A stretch of DNA of 64,000 nucleotides. It comes from Bacillota bacterium. Its GTDB lineage: Bacteria > Bacillota > Clostridia > Oscillospirales > Ethanoligenentaceae. A program made the translations under genes and the position numbers. Positions 25,469-34,749 of this stretch are shown piece by piece; position 1 is the stretch's first letter, and every line of letters starts with the position of its first letter. The stretch spans positions 65,659 to 129,658 of the forward strand of contig JAEWAE010000036.1 of the NCBI GenBank assembly GCA_023391835.1, in the 5' to 3' direction. The notes below the pieces were generated by a model. That model saw only the letters and a list, made by a program, of their open reading frames with translations. It was not told where the DNA came from and ran no database searches.

Positions 25469-26272
25469 TCAGCGGCCGAGCTCTTCCGCCCTGGCGGTGC
25501 AGCGATCCATCGCGTCGACGACAGCCTGCTCAAAATGATGCGCTTCCAGCGCTTCCAGCGCCTTGAGTGTGGTACCGCCGGGGGAAGAGACCTGCCGGAT
25601 CAGCTCGTCCGGCTCCATGCCGGAATGCATCACCATGGCGGCGGAGCCGACCAGCGTCTGGCAGATCAGTGTTTTGGCCGTCTCCGCGTCAATACCCTGC
25701 CGCACGGCGCCATCCATGACGGCCTTGACGAACAGATAGACATACGCCGGGCTGCTGCCGTTCACCGCGATGACGGCGTTCATCTTATCCTCCGGCAGCA
25801 CGGCGACCTCGCCGCCCGCCGCAAAAATGGCCCGGATTTTATCGAAATCTGCATCGACGACACCCAGGCCGCGGCTGAGTGCTGTGGCGCCGCAGCCGAG
25901 CAGCAGCGGTGTATTCGGCATCACCCGCACGACCCGGCATGCCTGACCCAGACACTTACGGATGTAGGCGGTGGAAATGCCGGCCGCGATGCTCACGATC
26001 AGTCTCCGCCCTCCGTCCGCAGCCGCCAGATCCCGGAGCACCTCGGCGTAATTCTGCGGCTTCACCGCCAGAAACACGATGTCGCACTCATGCGCCAATT
26101 CCGCAATGGAACCCATGACCCGCACGCCCCGCTGGGCGAAACGATCACATTTGACCGGCGTCCGGTTGCAGACCGCCAGATTCGCCGCATCCGTCACCTT
26201 TTTATTCAGGATGCCTTCCACAATGGCCCAGGCCATGTTCCCCGCGCCGATAAACCCGATTCTGTCCGTCAT
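25469..26272 (-). CDS. proC: Pyrroline-5-carboxylate reductase
   Basis: 267 aa, normal length. The enzyme reduces pyrroline-5-carboxylate to proline with NAD(P)H. The Rossmann loop is IGFIGAGNMAWAIVEG, the substrate region VMPNTPLLLGCGATAL, and the C-terminal helix domain has GSSPAYVYLFVKAVMDG and the closing SSPGGTTLKALEALE, all diagnostic. ATG 26272 is 10 nt from AGGAG. It lies downstream of scfB with a 161-nt gap in which nothing else was seen. Confidence 0.95.
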   Translation of the reverse strand: MTDRIGFIGAGNMAWAIVEGILNKKVTDAANLAVCNRTPVKCDRFAQRGVRVMGSIAELAHECDIVFLAVKPQNYAEVLRDLAAADGGRRLIVSIAAGISTAYIRKCLGQACRVVRVMPNTPLLLGCGATALSRGLGVVDADFDKIRAIFAAGGEVAVLPEDKMNAVIAVNGSSPAYVYLFVKAVMDGAVRQGIDAETAKTLICQTLVGSAAMVMHSGMEPDELIRQVSSPGGTTLKALEALEAHHFEQAVVDAMDRCTARAEELGR

Positions 26273-26433
26273 CCCCTGCATGCTCCTTTTTTCGACGAAT
26301 TCCCGCAAAGTAACTTTTATGATAGCCTATTTTGCCGGTCGATTCAATATCAAACGGCGCATCGCAGGGAAATGCGGCCAATCTTTGTGCGATATTGCCA
26401 GTCCATGCCATCAAATATTATGTAAACAAACGA

Positions 26434-27813
26434 TCAATCCGCGCCCATTTCTTCTTTCGCGGCATGCAGCATCAGCGCGCACTCCACCCGTTTGCGTTCC
26501 AGCTCGCATGAAATCCCCATCGGGTGGAGGATGTCCCCTTCATAAGCATAGTTATTGGCGTTGCAGCCGCCGCCGCAGAAAAATTTGGCCCAACACTGAG
26601 CGCAGCCCTGCTTGGTGGTCAAATTGGCACGGGAAAATTGCTCTTTCATATCGGTGCGCACGAGCTTTTCGCCCGGATTCATCACGTTGCCCATGATAAA
26701 TTCCGGCTTGCCCACAAACTGATGACAGGGATAAATATCTCCTTCCGGCGTGACCGCCACATACTCGTTTCCGCACCCGCAGCCGCGCATGAGCTTGATC
26801 AGGCAGGGCCCCTCATCCAGGTCGATCATAAAGTGGAAGAAATTGAACCCACGGCCCGCCCGGAAGCGGCGGACCATCTCATCTGCCAGTGTGTCGTATT
26901 CCGCAAAGATACGTGGCAGGTCCTCCCGGCGGATGGAATACGGGTCGCTCTCGGCTCCCACCACCGGTTCCACTGACACCTCGTCGAAGCCCTCGTCGAC
27001 CAGATGGAGCACATCTTTGGAAAAATCGAGATTTTCCCGGGTGTAGGTCCCACGGACATAGTAGGTCTTGTCGCCGCGGCCCACCACCAGTTTGCGGATA
27101 TGAGGCATTATCGTGTCGTAGCTCCCGCTGCCGTCAACCCGCCGGCGCATACGGTCGTTTACTTCCCTGCGCCCGTCGATGGAAAGCACCACATTGGACA
27201 TTTCGCGGTTGATAAAATTGATCTTCTCGTCGTCGAGCAGCATGGCGTTGGTCGTGGTGGTGAATCGGATGTTCTTTCCCTTGGCCTTTTCCGCCTCGCG
27301 GGCATAGGCCACAATGCGTTTGACGACGTCGAAATTCATCATCGGTTCGCCGCCGAAAAGGTCGACTTCCAGATTACGGCGCGAGCCGGATTTTTCCAAA
27401 AGAAAGTCGATGGCGGCCTTGCCCACTTCAAAAGGCATGAGCTTGCGGCCCCCGCCGAAATCCCCCGTCGAAGCAAAGCAGTACTGACAGCGCAGATTGC
27501 AGTCGTGGGCCACATTCAGGCACATGGATTTAATCGGGGACTCTTCCCCCGCCTTACCATACCGCATGAAATCATCCGGCGAATCGAGCATGCCTTTCTG
27601 ATAGAGCTCGTAAAGCTCCGCCCAAGATTCTTCCAGATCGGCGCGTGCAAAACGGGGGGTCAGGGCGGTCAGAGCAGCCTCGGGTATATGCTCCGTCATG
27701 CCGGCGCCGGCGTAGTCGGCAAGTGCATACGCCGGCTCATCCACGGTAAAAAATGCGTTGCTGTTGACATCCAGGATCATGTAATAGCCGCCCTGTGAAA
27801 ACTTATGAATCAT
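26434..27813 (-). CDS. scfB: SCIFF thioether-forming radical SAM maturase
   Basis: 459 aa. This radical SAM/SPASM enzyme installs Cys-to-Thr thioether links in the peptide SCIFF. The N-terminal part (1-90) fits a RiPP recognition element; the radical SAM cluster is CNLRCQYC (C105, C109, C112). The C-terminal SPASM region holds many cysteines, among them CGCGNEY, YPCHQF and GCAQCWAKFFCGGGC, for two auxiliary 4Fe-4S clusters. A start at 27813 (MIHKFSQGGY) is chosen because upstream frame sequence lacks family character. Its substrate gene scfA lies 181 nt upstream, separated by a strong hairpin. Confidence 0.94.
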   Translation of the reverse strand: MIHKFSQGGYYMILDVNSNAFFTVDEPAYALADYAGAGMTEHIPEAALTALTPRFARADLEESWAELYELYQKGMLDSPDDFMRYGKAGEESPIKSMCLNVAHDCNLRCQYCFASTGDFGGGRKLMPFEVGKAAIDFLLEKSGSRRNLEVDLFGGEPMMNFDVVKRIVAYAREAEKAKGKNIRFTTTTNAMLLDDEKINFINREMSNVVLSIDGRREVNDRMRRRVDGSGSYDTIMPHIRKLVVGRGDKTYYVRGTYTRENLDFSKDVLHLVDEGFDEVSVEPVVGAESDPYSIRREDLPRIFAEYDTLADEMVRRFRAGRGFNFFHFMIDLDEGPCLIKLMRGCGCGNEYVAVTPEGDIYPCHQFVGKPEFIMGNVMNPGEKLVRTDMKEQFSRANLTTKQGCAQCWAKFFCGGGCNANNYAYEGDILHPMGISCELERKRVECALMLHAAKEEMGAD

Positions 27814-27891
27814 ATATAGGGTCTCCCTTCCCCTTATGGGTACGCCGCTGTCGGAAAAGAACACGACAGGCGCGTCGATTTCCGGGAATGT

Positions 27892-27922
27892 GCAAGCCGT
27901 CCGAAAGATTCGGACGGCTTGC
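27892..27922 (-). terminator. Strong hairpin between scfA and scfB
   Basis: A perfect 14-bp stem, GCAAGCCGTCCGAA with its complement, and a 3-nt loop. On the minus strand no U run follows directly. Placed between the peptide gene and the enzyme gene, it could reduce read-through or protect the short scfA mRNA, giving far more peptide than enzyme. Confidence 0.7.
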
Positions 27923-27994
27923 GACAAAAACCGCCGGGAAATCCGGGGGCGTCAGAGCGCCCGCCGATTCCCCGGCGCAGTTCATCCGGCCAAA

Positions 27995-28135
27995 TTACTT
28001 CTTCTCACACTTCTGGTTAGCCACTGTGCAGGAAGTCTTGCAGGCAGACTGGCAGGATGCCTGGCATTCGCCGCAGCCGCCGTGGCAGGCTTCTCTGGTC
28101 AGATCGCGATCGTTGAGCACTTTGATGTGTTTCAT
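27995..28135 (-). CDS. scfA: SCIFF ribosomal peptide precursor (six-cysteine peptide)
   Basis: 46 aa. The leader MKHIKVLNDRDLTRE and the core GGCGECQASC / QSACKTSC / NQKC match the SCIFF family (six cysteines in forty-five residues), which is near universal in Clostridia. Seven cysteines are seen (17, 21, 24, 28, 32, 36, 43); the six at 21-43 are the family set and Cys17 is extra. Thr34 and Thr37 lie among the candidate thioether acceptors. AACGGAGG sits 7 nt before the ATG. The maturase scfB follows. The biological role of mature SCIFF is not established. Confidence 0.95.
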   Translation of the reverse strand: MKHIKVLNDRDLTREACHGGCGECQASCQSACKTSCTVANQKCEKK

Positions 28136-28188
28136 TTTTGTTCCTCCGTTCGGTTTCCGAATCTTTAAGTGGCGCGTAATGGCGGACT

Positions 28189-28602
28189 TTACTTCCCGCC
28201 GGCGCGGCGCCGGTGCCCATTCATCCCGATGACGCCGCCGGCACCGCCGGCCATAAGTACGACGGCCGCTTTCCACACCAGATCCACGTTGAACTGGGTC
28301 TGACGGGTCAGCAGCCCGGCCAGATACAGGATCACCAGGAAAGCGAGACCGTTGACGGCGCCCACCACGAGACCGCGGCGGCGAATCATGCGCGAAGCAA
28401 TGAACCCACCCGCAAACGAGCCGCCGGCCACGCTCACATAGGAAAGCGCCAGAATGGCGGCCGTCGGAATATCCCGCATGGCCATAACCATGGAAAACGC
28501 GCTGAGCAGCAGCAGGCTGATGACCAGCGCCCCCACGATGCCGAAAAGCATCGGGAATACGGCAGAGCCGGGAGATGCCTGTTTTTCACCGGTGGTTTTC
28601 AA
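28189..28602 (-). CDS. TIGR04086 family membrane protein
   Basis: 137 aa with four transmembrane helices (near residues 15-38, 45-65, 78-95 and 105-125), ending in a basic tail. The family is known mainly from Clostridia, next to the SCIFF locus, and that is exactly the position here. Start is taken as TTG 28602 with AAAGAGGG upstream; ATG 28656 in the same frame would add 18 residues. Function is unknown; it may relate to transport or anchoring of the SCIFF system by position only. Confidence 0.75.
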   Translation of the reverse strand: MKTTGEKQASPGSAVFPMLFGIVGALVISLLLLSAFSMVMAMRDIPTAAILALSYVSVAGGSFAGGFIASRMIRRRGLVVGAVNGLAFLVILYLAGLLTRQTQFNVDLVWKAAVVLMAGGAGGVIGMNGHRRRAGGK

Positions 28603-28710
28603 TGTGATACCCTCTTTCCGCCCATACAAAGCGGGCCCGATACGGAATGATTCCATTCCAATCTATTCGGAAAGCAATGGCAATATTCCACCGGCAGGGT
28701 CCCATCGGCT

Positions 28711-29043
28711 TCAGCTGTCATGGACGGTGGTGCAGCTCTGGACCGCCCACTTTTTCACGCGGATCTTATTGCGATCCGCTCCAGTTTCCACAATTAAAGT
28801 ATCATCCTTAATCGAAACAACCCGGCCGACGATGCCGCCGACTGTCACGATTTCGTCACCGACCTGCAGGGCACCGCGCATTTTCTGGGTATCTTTTTCT
28901 TTCTTGCGCTGAGGACGGATCAGGAAAAAGTAGAACACAACGAGCACGATGCCGAATGTGACGATCATATACAGCACCGATCCAACGGAGTTGCCGGAAG
29001 CTGCACTCGTGTCGGCCAAGGGGGACAGCACGGAAATTGGCAT
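28711..29043 (-). CDS. yajC: Preprotein translocase subunit YajC
   Basis: 110 aa. YajC is a single-span partner of SecDF. The transmembrane helix (about residues 20-40) ends in FYFFLIRPQRKKEKD, the family signature, followed by MRGALQVGDEIVTVGGIVGRV. ATG 29043 has AGGAGG 9 nt upstream. It follows tgt by 148 nt, the common order queA-tgt-yajC. Confidence 0.95.
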   Translation of the reverse strand: MPISVLSPLADTSAASGNSVGSVLYMIVTFGIVLVVFYFFLIRPQRKKEKDTQKMRGALQVGDEIVTVGGIVGRVVSIKDDTLIVETGADRNKIRVKKWAVQSCTTVHDS

Positions 29044-29191
29044 ATATACACCTCCTGTCGTTTCGGTTTCATCTGCGTGTTCATTCGGCACACCGCGTCG
29101 GCACTGCCAGGGGCAGACCGCCGCATCCATGCCATTTTTCAACACTTGTCTTCATTATACCCGCAATACGGACGCTTGGCAAGCCGAAATT

Positions 29192-30322
29192 TCAAATCCG
29201 GCGGTCGAGCGCTTCGCCGATCTCTTCCCGCATGGCGGCAAAGCGGTGTTCTTCCAGCGCGGCGCGGATTTCCGCCATCAGATGGTTGTAAAAATAGAGG
29301 TTATGGATGACGCAAAGCCGCATAGCCAGTATCTCACCCGCCTTAAAAAGATGATGGATATAGGCCCGGGAATAGCTGCGGCAGACCGGACAGCCGCAGG
29401 CTTCATCCAGCGGGGCCGGGTCACGCGCGTATTTTGAATTGAAAAGGTTGCGCCGCCCCTGCCGGGTGAAAATATGGCCGTGGCGGGCGTTGCGGCTGGG
29501 CATGACGCAGTCAAACATATCCACCCCGCGGGCGACCGCCTCGAGGATATTCCGCGGAGTACCCACCCCCATCAGATATCGCGGCCGGTCGGCGGGCATA
29601 TAGGGCTCGACACAGTCGATGATGTGATACATCACTTCCGTCGGCTCCCCCACCGCCAGCCCACCGATGGCGTAACCGTCCAGCCCCAGTTCGGCGATAG
29701 CCTGCATGTTGGCTATGCGGATATCCTCAAACGTGGCGCCCTGATTGATGCCGAAAAGCATCTGCTGCGGGTTGACCGTGTCGGGCGCTTCGTTGAGCCG
29801 CTGCAGCTCGTCGCGGCAGCGGTGGAGCCACCGGATCGTCCTCTCGCTGGAAGGCCCCGCATACTCCCGCTCGGCGGGATTGGCGACGCACTCGTCGAAG
29901 GCCATGGCAATGGTGGAGCCAAGATGCGACTGGATGCGCATGCTCTCTTCCGGGCCCATGAAAATGCGCCGGCCATCCACATGGGAAGCGAACTCCACGC
30001 CCTTTTCGGAGATATTGCGCAGCTTCGCAAGTGAAAAGACCTGAAACCCGCCGCTGTCGGTGAGCAGCGGTCGGTGCCAGTCCATGAATTCACGCAGCCC
30101 CCCCATGTCGTACACCAGGTCGTCACCCGGGCGCACATGCAGGTGATACGTGTTGCTCAGCGCGATCTGACAGCCGATCAGTTCCAGATCATGGGCCGAC
30201 AGGCCGCCCTTGATGGCGCCGCAGGTGGCGACATTCATGAACGCGGGGGTCTCCACGGTGCCGTGGACGGTCGTCAGCCGGCCGCGCCGTGCCCGCCCTT
30301 CGGTCTGAAGGCATTCAAACAT
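29192..30322 (-). CDS. tgt: tRNA-guanine transglycosylase
   Basis: 376 aa. Tgt exchanges guanine-34 for preQ1 in tRNAs with GUN anticodons. The catalytic aspartates are in TDSGGFQVFSLAKL and in MFDCVMPSRNARHG, and the zinc site is formed by CGCPVCRSYSRAYIHHL. GGGGGA lies 7 nt before ATG 30322; an in-frame TTG at 30340 overlaps the queA stop. It acts with the upstream queA in queuosine synthesis. Confidence 0.96.
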   Translation of the reverse strand: MFECLQTEGRARRGRLTTVHGTVETPAFMNVATCGAIKGGLSAHDLELIGCQIALSNTYHLHVRPGDDLVYDMGGLREFMDWHRPLLTDSGGFQVFSLAKLRNISEKGVEFASHVDGRRIFMGPEESMRIQSHLGSTIAMAFDECVANPAEREYAGPSSERTIRWLHRCRDELQRLNEAPDTVNPQQMLFGINQGATFEDIRIANMQAIAELGLDGYAIGGLAVGEPTEVMYHIIDCVEPYMPADRPRYLMGVGTPRNILEAVARGVDMFDCVMPSRNARHGHIFTRQGRRNLFNSKYARDPAPLDEACGCPVCRSYSRAYIHHLFKAGEILAMRLCVIHNLYFYNHLMAEIRAALEEHRFAAMREEIGEALDRRI

Positions 30323-30336
30323 CCGGTTTCCCCCGT

Positions 30337-31368
30337 TCAATGGATAAACATCGCGTCGCCGAAGCTGTAAAAGCGATATTTCTCCCGAATGGCTTCTTCA
30401 TAAGCAGCCAGAATATGTTCCCGGCCGGCGAAGGCGGAAACCAGCATGATCAATGTGCTTTCGGGCAGATGGAAGTTGGTGATAAGCGCGTCGATGGCCT
30501 TGAATTCAAAACCGGGATAGATGAAGATGCCTGTCCAACCCTCGGCCGGCTGGATGCCGCCCTCCATATGAGCGACGGTCTCAAGGGTACGGCAACTGGT
30601 GGTGCCCACGGCGACGACGCGGCCGCCGTTTGCCTTGGTATTGCGGATCAGTTCCGCCGTGGAGGCGGAGAGCTCGTAATGCTCGGTGTGCATCACATGG
30701 TCCTCGACGCGTTCCACTTTCACGGGTCGGAAGGTGCCCAGCCCTACGTGGAGCGTCACATACCCGATATTCACGCCTTTGGCTTTGATTTTCTCAAGCA
30801 GCTCGGGCGTAAAGTGGAGCCCCGCCGTGGGTGCCGCCGCCGAGCCCGGATTTTTGGCATAAACGGTCTGATAGCGTTCCTTATCCTTGAGCTTGTGGGT
30901 GATATAGTGAGGCAGCGGCATCTCGCCGATCTTTTCCATCAATGCAAAGAAATTGCCCTCATAGGTAAACTGCACGAGTCGGTTTCCACCCTCGACAATT
31001 TCCAACACTTCGGCCTCCAGCAGACCGTTGCCAAACACGAAGTGGGTGCCGGGCTTTGCCATGCGGCCGGGATGGACAAGCACCTCCCATACACCGGTGC
31101 GCTTCTCGGTGAGCAGCACGAATTCCATGCGCCCGCCGGTGCCCACTCGGTTGCCGTAAAGGCGCGCCGGCAGCACCCGCGAGTCGTTGAGGATCAAACA
31201 GTCGCCGGGGTTTAGCAGATCCACCAGCTCGCGGAAATGTCTATGCCCCACCTCACCGGTACGGCGATCCAGCGTCATAAGGCGGGACATGTCCCGCTCC
31301 TTGAGCGGCTCCTGCGCAATGAGCTCTTTTGGCAGCTCGTAATTAAAGTCCGATTTTTTCAAGGTCAT
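30337..31368 (-). CDS. queA: S-adenosylmethionine:tRNA ribosyltransferase-isomerase
   Basis: 343 aa. QueA transfers the ribosyl part of SAM to preQ1-tRNA, giving epoxyqueuosine. Motifs include FNYELPKELIAQEPLKERDM, LILNDSRVLPARLYG, and VGLGTFRPVKVERVEDHVMHTE with ALITNFHLPESTLIMLVSAF, all standard for the family. AAAGGAT lies upstream of ATG 31368. It is the first gene of the minus-strand queA-tgt-yajC block. Confidence 0.96.
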   Translation of the reverse strand: MTLKKSDFNYELPKELIAQEPLKERDMSRLMTLDRRTGEVGHRHFRELVDLLNPGDCLILNDSRVLPARLYGNRVGTGGRMEFVLLTEKRTGVWEVLVHPGRMAKPGTHFVFGNGLLEAEVLEIVEGGNRLVQFTYEGNFFALMEKIGEMPLPHYITHKLKDKERYQTVYAKNPGSAAAPTAGLHFTPELLEKIKAKGVNIGYVTLHVGLGTFRPVKVERVEDHVMHTEHYELSASTAELIRNTKANGGRVVAVGTTSCRTLETVAHMEGGIQPAEGWTGIFIYPGFEFKAIDALITNFHLPESTLIMLVSAFAGREHILAAYEEAIREKYRFYSFGDAMFIH

Positions 31369-31430
31369 TCATATCCTTTGCGAAAAATTGACCATTTCGC
31401 CGTGGCCGGCGCTTATGACAAAAAGAATGT

Positions 31431-31459
31431 TTGACATGCGGGCACAACCATGGTAATAT
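31431..31459 (+). promoter_or_regulatory. Consensus promoter of the lysine/DAP operon
   Basis: TTGACA at 31431-31436, 17-nt spacer, TAATAT at 31454-31459. The transcript would start about 20 nt before the lysine riboswitch. Confidence 0.88.
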
Positions 31460-31473
31460 AGCCTCAAGTGAAT

Positions 31474-31630
31474 ATACTGGGATAGAGGAGCGTTTTTGAT
31501 CAGTACGCCGTACCGATGGCTCGCCGGAGCCGGTGAGGGCGGCGGAAAGGCAAAATCGCCGAAGGGGAATGACGTCGGCCGTCTTTCCGCCTGGTCTTCC
31601 TTTGAATAAAAGGAAGATTGTCATCATGCA
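31474..31630 (+). promoter_or_regulatory. Lysine riboswitch (L box)
   Basis: The conserved core blocks of the L box are all found in order: GATAGAGGAGCG at 31481, GATCAGTA, a GGCGGAAAGG element, ATCGCCGAAG, GGCCGT, and the P5 hairpin CTTCC-TTTGAATAAAA-GGAAG followed by TTGTCATC. This matches the aptamer known from Bacillus lysC. Downstream of it comes a terminator, so lysine should cause early termination before asd. Confidence 0.9.
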
Positions 31631-31687
31631 TTATGATGGAGAGCTATTCGCACGCGCAAGGCGCCAATGCTTCTATTATATTGCATG

Positions 31688-31719
31688 TATGACCGGTTTT
31701 CAACCGGTTTTTTTCATAC
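31688..31719 (+). terminator. Terminator of the lysine riboswitch
   Basis: ACCGGTT-ttc-AACCGGT followed by seven T residues, starting about 60 nt after the aptamer. GTATGA/TCATAC flanks extend the pairing. This is the likely OFF state of the expression platform; the sequence between 31631 and 31687 would supply the antiterminator. Confidence 0.88.
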
Positions 31720-31848
31720 CTGGGGCCGTTTAGACGCATACACGGCACGGGGTATGGGCAGCGGCGGCGCTTCTCTGCTCGGTCATCCGCCAACAGCGGC
31801 ATTCCAAGTTTACAGGCTTATGCCTCTCGGCATAAGGCCGGGAAAGGC

Positions 31849-32940
31849 ATGAGTCAGGTTATGAGAAAGTACAAAGTTGGTGTCATCGGAGCCACCGGAA
31901 TGGTGGGCCAGCGCTTTGTGACGCTGCTGGAAAATCACCCCTGGTTTGAAGTCACGGAGTTGGCGGCCAGCGCCCGTTCCAGCGGCAAAGCCTATGAGGA
32001 GGCCGTGAACGGTCGATGGGCCATGCAGGCCTCTATCCCGGAAAAACTCAGGGGTATGACGGTGCGCGACGCCGATGCCGACGCGGAACGGATCGCCTCT
32101 GCGGTGGATTTTGTCTTTTGCGCCGTGGCGCTCAAAAAGGACGCCGTGCGTGCGCTCGAAGAAAAATACGCGAAGCTCGAGTGCCCGGTCATTTCCAACA
32201 ACAGCGCCAACCGGCTGCTGCCGGATGTACCCATGATCATCCCCGAGATCAACGCAGCCCATGCGGCGGTCATCCCCGCCCAGCGCAAACGACTCGGCAC
32301 GCGGCGCGGCTTTATCGCCGTCAAATCCAACTGCTCGCTTCAGAGCTATGTGCCCGCCCTGAGCGCTCTGCTCGAATATGAGCCGACCAAAGTACTTGCC
32401 TGCACTTATCAGGCCATTTCCGGCGCAGGTAAAACCTTCGAGCGCTGGCCGGAAATTCTCGACAACGTCGTCCCCTACATAGGCGGCGAGGAAGAAAAAT
32501 CCGAAATCGAGCCGCTCAAAATATGGGGCACACTGAGAGACGGCGCCATCGTACCCGCGGTGTCTCCCTCCATCACCACCCAGTGCCTGCGCGTGCCGGT
32601 GTCGGATGGTCATATGGCCGCGGTCTTTGCTTCTTTCGCCCATACGCCTTCCATGGATGAAATACTGGGAAAATGGGCGTCCTTTAAGGGGAGAGCGCAG
32701 GAGCTCAACCTGCCCAGCGCGCCCAAGCAGTTCATCCATTACTTTACGGAAGACGACCGTCCCCAGACCCGGCTCGACCGCAATCTGGAAGGCGGTATGG
32801 CGGTTTCGGTCGGCCGGCTGCGGCCTGACACCCAGTATGACATCAAATTCGTGAGCCTTTCTCACAACACCATCCGCGGCGCAGCAGGCGGCGGAATCCT
32901 AATGGCCGAGCTTCTCTGCGCCGAGGGATATATGGATTAA
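31849..32940 (+). CDS. asd: Aspartate-semialdehyde dehydrogenase (archaeal-type)
   Basis: 363 aa. It reduces aspartyl phosphate to the semialdehyde that feeds lysine and diaminopimelate. The nucleotide loop is VGVIGATGMVGQRFVTLLEN and the nucleophile lies in KSNCSLQSYVP; QAISGAGKTFERWPEI follows. The architecture is that of the type found in archaea and fungi and in many Clostridia, different from the E. coli enzyme. ATG 31849 is close to GGGAAAGG; ATG 31861 (MRKYKVG) is a good alternative. It is the first gene after the lysine riboswitch. Confidence 0.93.
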   Translation: MSQVMRKYKVGVIGATGMVGQRFVTLLENHPWFEVTELAASARSSGKAYEEAVNGRWAMQASIPEKLRGMTVRDADADAERIASAVDFVFCAVALKKDAVRALEEKYAKLECPVISNNSANRLLPDVPMIIPEINAAHAAVIPAQRKRLGTRRGFIAVKSNCSLQSYVPALSALLEYEPTKVLACTYQAISGAGKTFERWPEILDNVVPYIGGEEEKSEIEPLKIWGTLRDGAIVPAVSPSITTQCLRVPVSDGHMAAVFASFAHTPSMDEILGKWASFKGRAQELNLPSAPKQFIHYFTEDDRPQTRLDRNLEGGMAVSVGRLRPDTQYDIKFVSLSHNTIRGAAGGGILMAELLCAEGYMD

Positions 32941-33036
32941 AAACCGGCGGCTCCCTTCCCCGATCACATATTACCGCACGGCCGCCGGCCGCGTACGGGA
33001 ACCACCGGTCAAAACAGAACAGGGGGTTTATGTCAC

Positions 33037-33930
33037 ATGAAACAGACGATTTTCACCGGCGCGGGCGTCGCCATCGTGACGCCGATGCACCCCGACGGCA
33101 CCGTCAATCTGGAAAAGCTGGGCGAACTTCTGGAATTTCAGATTGCCCGGCACACCGACGCCATCGTCATCTGCGGCACCACGGGTGAGTCCTCCACCCT
33201 TTCCCACGAGGAGCATACCGCCGCCATCCGGTACACGGTCAACAAGGTGGCGGGGCGCGTCCCGGTCATTGCCGGTACGGGCAGCAACGACACGGCCTAT
33301 GCGGTCAGCCTTTCGCTGGAGGCCCAGCGGGCGGGCGTCGACGGGCTGCTGCTGGTGACACCCTATTACAATAAGACGACCCAGACGGGTCTGATCCGCC
33401 ATTTCAATTATATTGCCGACCATGTGGAACTGCCCATCATCCTCTATAATGTGCCCAGCCGCACGGGGCTTTCCATCCGACCGGAAACCTTCCGCGAGCT
33501 TTCCCGCCATCCGCACATTGTCGCAGCCAAGGAGGCCGGCGGCAATATCGTCGACACGGCCCGTACGGCCGCGCTTTGCGGGGACGACCTGGCAATTTAT
33601 TCCGGCAACGACGACCAGATCGTGCCCATCCTGTCGTTGGGCGGCAAGGGTGTGATCTCGGTGCTTTCCAACATCATGCCGGCGCAAACCCACGAAATCT
33701 GCGCAAGCTATATGGCGGGCGATGTGAAGACCGCCTGCCGGCTGCAGTTGGAGCTGCTCGACCTGATCGACGGGCTTTTCTGCGAAGTCAATCCCATCCC
33801 GGTGAAGGCGGCCCTGAATCTGATGGGGTATGACGTGGGCGAATGCCGGATGCCTCTGGCCCCGATGAGCGCTCCCGATCTGGAAAAACTCCGCAGGCTG
33901 CTAACCAAGCACGAGCTGCTGAAAGCGTAA
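33037..33930 (+). CDS. dapA: 4-hydroxy-tetrahydrodipicolinate synthase
   Basis: 297 aa. DapA condenses pyruvate with aspartate semialdehyde. The Schiff-base lysine is in IVAAKEAGGN; the catalytic Tyr is in ILYNVPSRTG; and the GTTGESSTLSHEEH motif is present near residue 48. The gene is second in the lysine-controlled operon asd-dapA-dapB. Dipicolinate for spores depends on the same step. Confidence 0.96.
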   Translation: MKQTIFTGAGVAIVTPMHPDGTVNLEKLGELLEFQIARHTDAIVICGTTGESSTLSHEEHTAAIRYTVNKVAGRVPVIAGTGSNDTAYAVSLSLEAQRAGVDGLLLVTPYYNKTTQTGLIRHFNYIADHVELPIILYNVPSRTGLSIRPETFRELSRHPHIVAAKEAGGNIVDTARTAALCGDDLAIYSGNDDQIVPILSLGGKGVISVLSNIMPAQTHEICASYMAGDVKTACRLQLELLDLIDGLFCEVNPIPVKAALNLMGYDVGECRMPLAPMSAPDLEKLRRLLTKHELLKA

Positions 33931-33983
33931 GCCCGCACGCGAGAATCTGCCGGGCAGAGCCCGGGAAGGGACGTCGAATACAC

Positions 33984-34745
33984 ATGTATCATTTTTTACT
34001 CAGCGGCTGTAACGGCAAAATGGGGCGGGTCGTCACCCATATCGTGCAGGAACAACCAGATTGTGATATCATCGCAGGCTTCGATATAAACGGCAACCCG
34101 GCAGAATATCCGGTCTATGCGCGGCCGTTGGATTTCCCCGGCACGGCCGACGCACTCATTGATTTTTCAAATCCCGCCTATCTCCCCGCTCTGCTTGAGC
34201 TGGTGCGTCAGCGCCGGATACCGGCCGTCATCGCCACCACCGGTCTTTCGGAAGCCGACGACCGGCTGATCGCGCAGGCGGCACAGGATGTGCCGATTTT
34301 CCGGTCGGCCAACATGTCCATCGGCATCAGCCTGCTCAGCGAACTGGTGCAGAAGGCGGCGGCCGTGCTTTCCGACAGCTTCGACGTGGAAATCGTCGAA
34401 ATGCACCACAACCAGAAAGTCGACGCGCCCAGCGGCACAGCACTGATGCTGGCGGACGCCGCCGCCGCTGCCATGCCGGAAAAGCCGGAGTATGTCTACG
34501 ACCGGCATACGCAGCGCAAAAAGCGCGGCAAAAATGAGATTGGCATCCATTCGGTGCGTGCGGGCACCATCACTGGGGAGCACGAAGTGATTTTTGCCGG
34601 CCCCGATGAGGTCATTACACTGCACCATTCGGCCGCTTCCCGGGATGTATTTGCGGGCGGCGCCGTCCGCGCCGCCCGGTTCCTCCGCGGCCGGCAGCCG
34701 GGACTCTATTCGATGCAGGACCTGATTCGAACCACGGGAGGTTGA
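33984..34745 (+). CDS. dapB: 4-hydroxy-tetrahydrodipicolinate reductase
   Basis: 253 aa. The N-terminal loop is LSGCNGKMGRVV for NAD(P)H, and the catalytic core is VEMHHNQKVDAPSGTAL with the conserved HHxxKxDAPSGTA. FRSANMSIGISLL is also typical. The gene frame starts at 33843 but ATG 33984 is the only start that fits. The next gene begins 4 nt after its stop. Confidence 0.96.
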   Translation: MYHFLLSGCNGKMGRVVTHIVQEQPDCDIIAGFDINGNPAEYPVYARPLDFPGTADALIDFSNPAYLPALLELVRQRRIPAVIATTGLSEADDRLIAQAAQDVPIFRSANMSIGISLLSELVQKAAAVLSDSFDVEIVEMHHNQKVDAPSGTALMLADAAAAAMPEKPEYVYDRHTQRKKRGKNEIGIHSVRAGTITGEHEVIFAGPDEVITLHHSAASRDVFAGGAVRAARFLRGRQPGLYSMQDLIRTTGG

Positions 34746-34749
34746 CAGT

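Noticed and set aside
31343..31627. Minus-strand frame over the lysine riboswitch
   Set aside because: The DNA there is explained by the promoter and riboswitch on the plus strand; the frame has no ribosome site.
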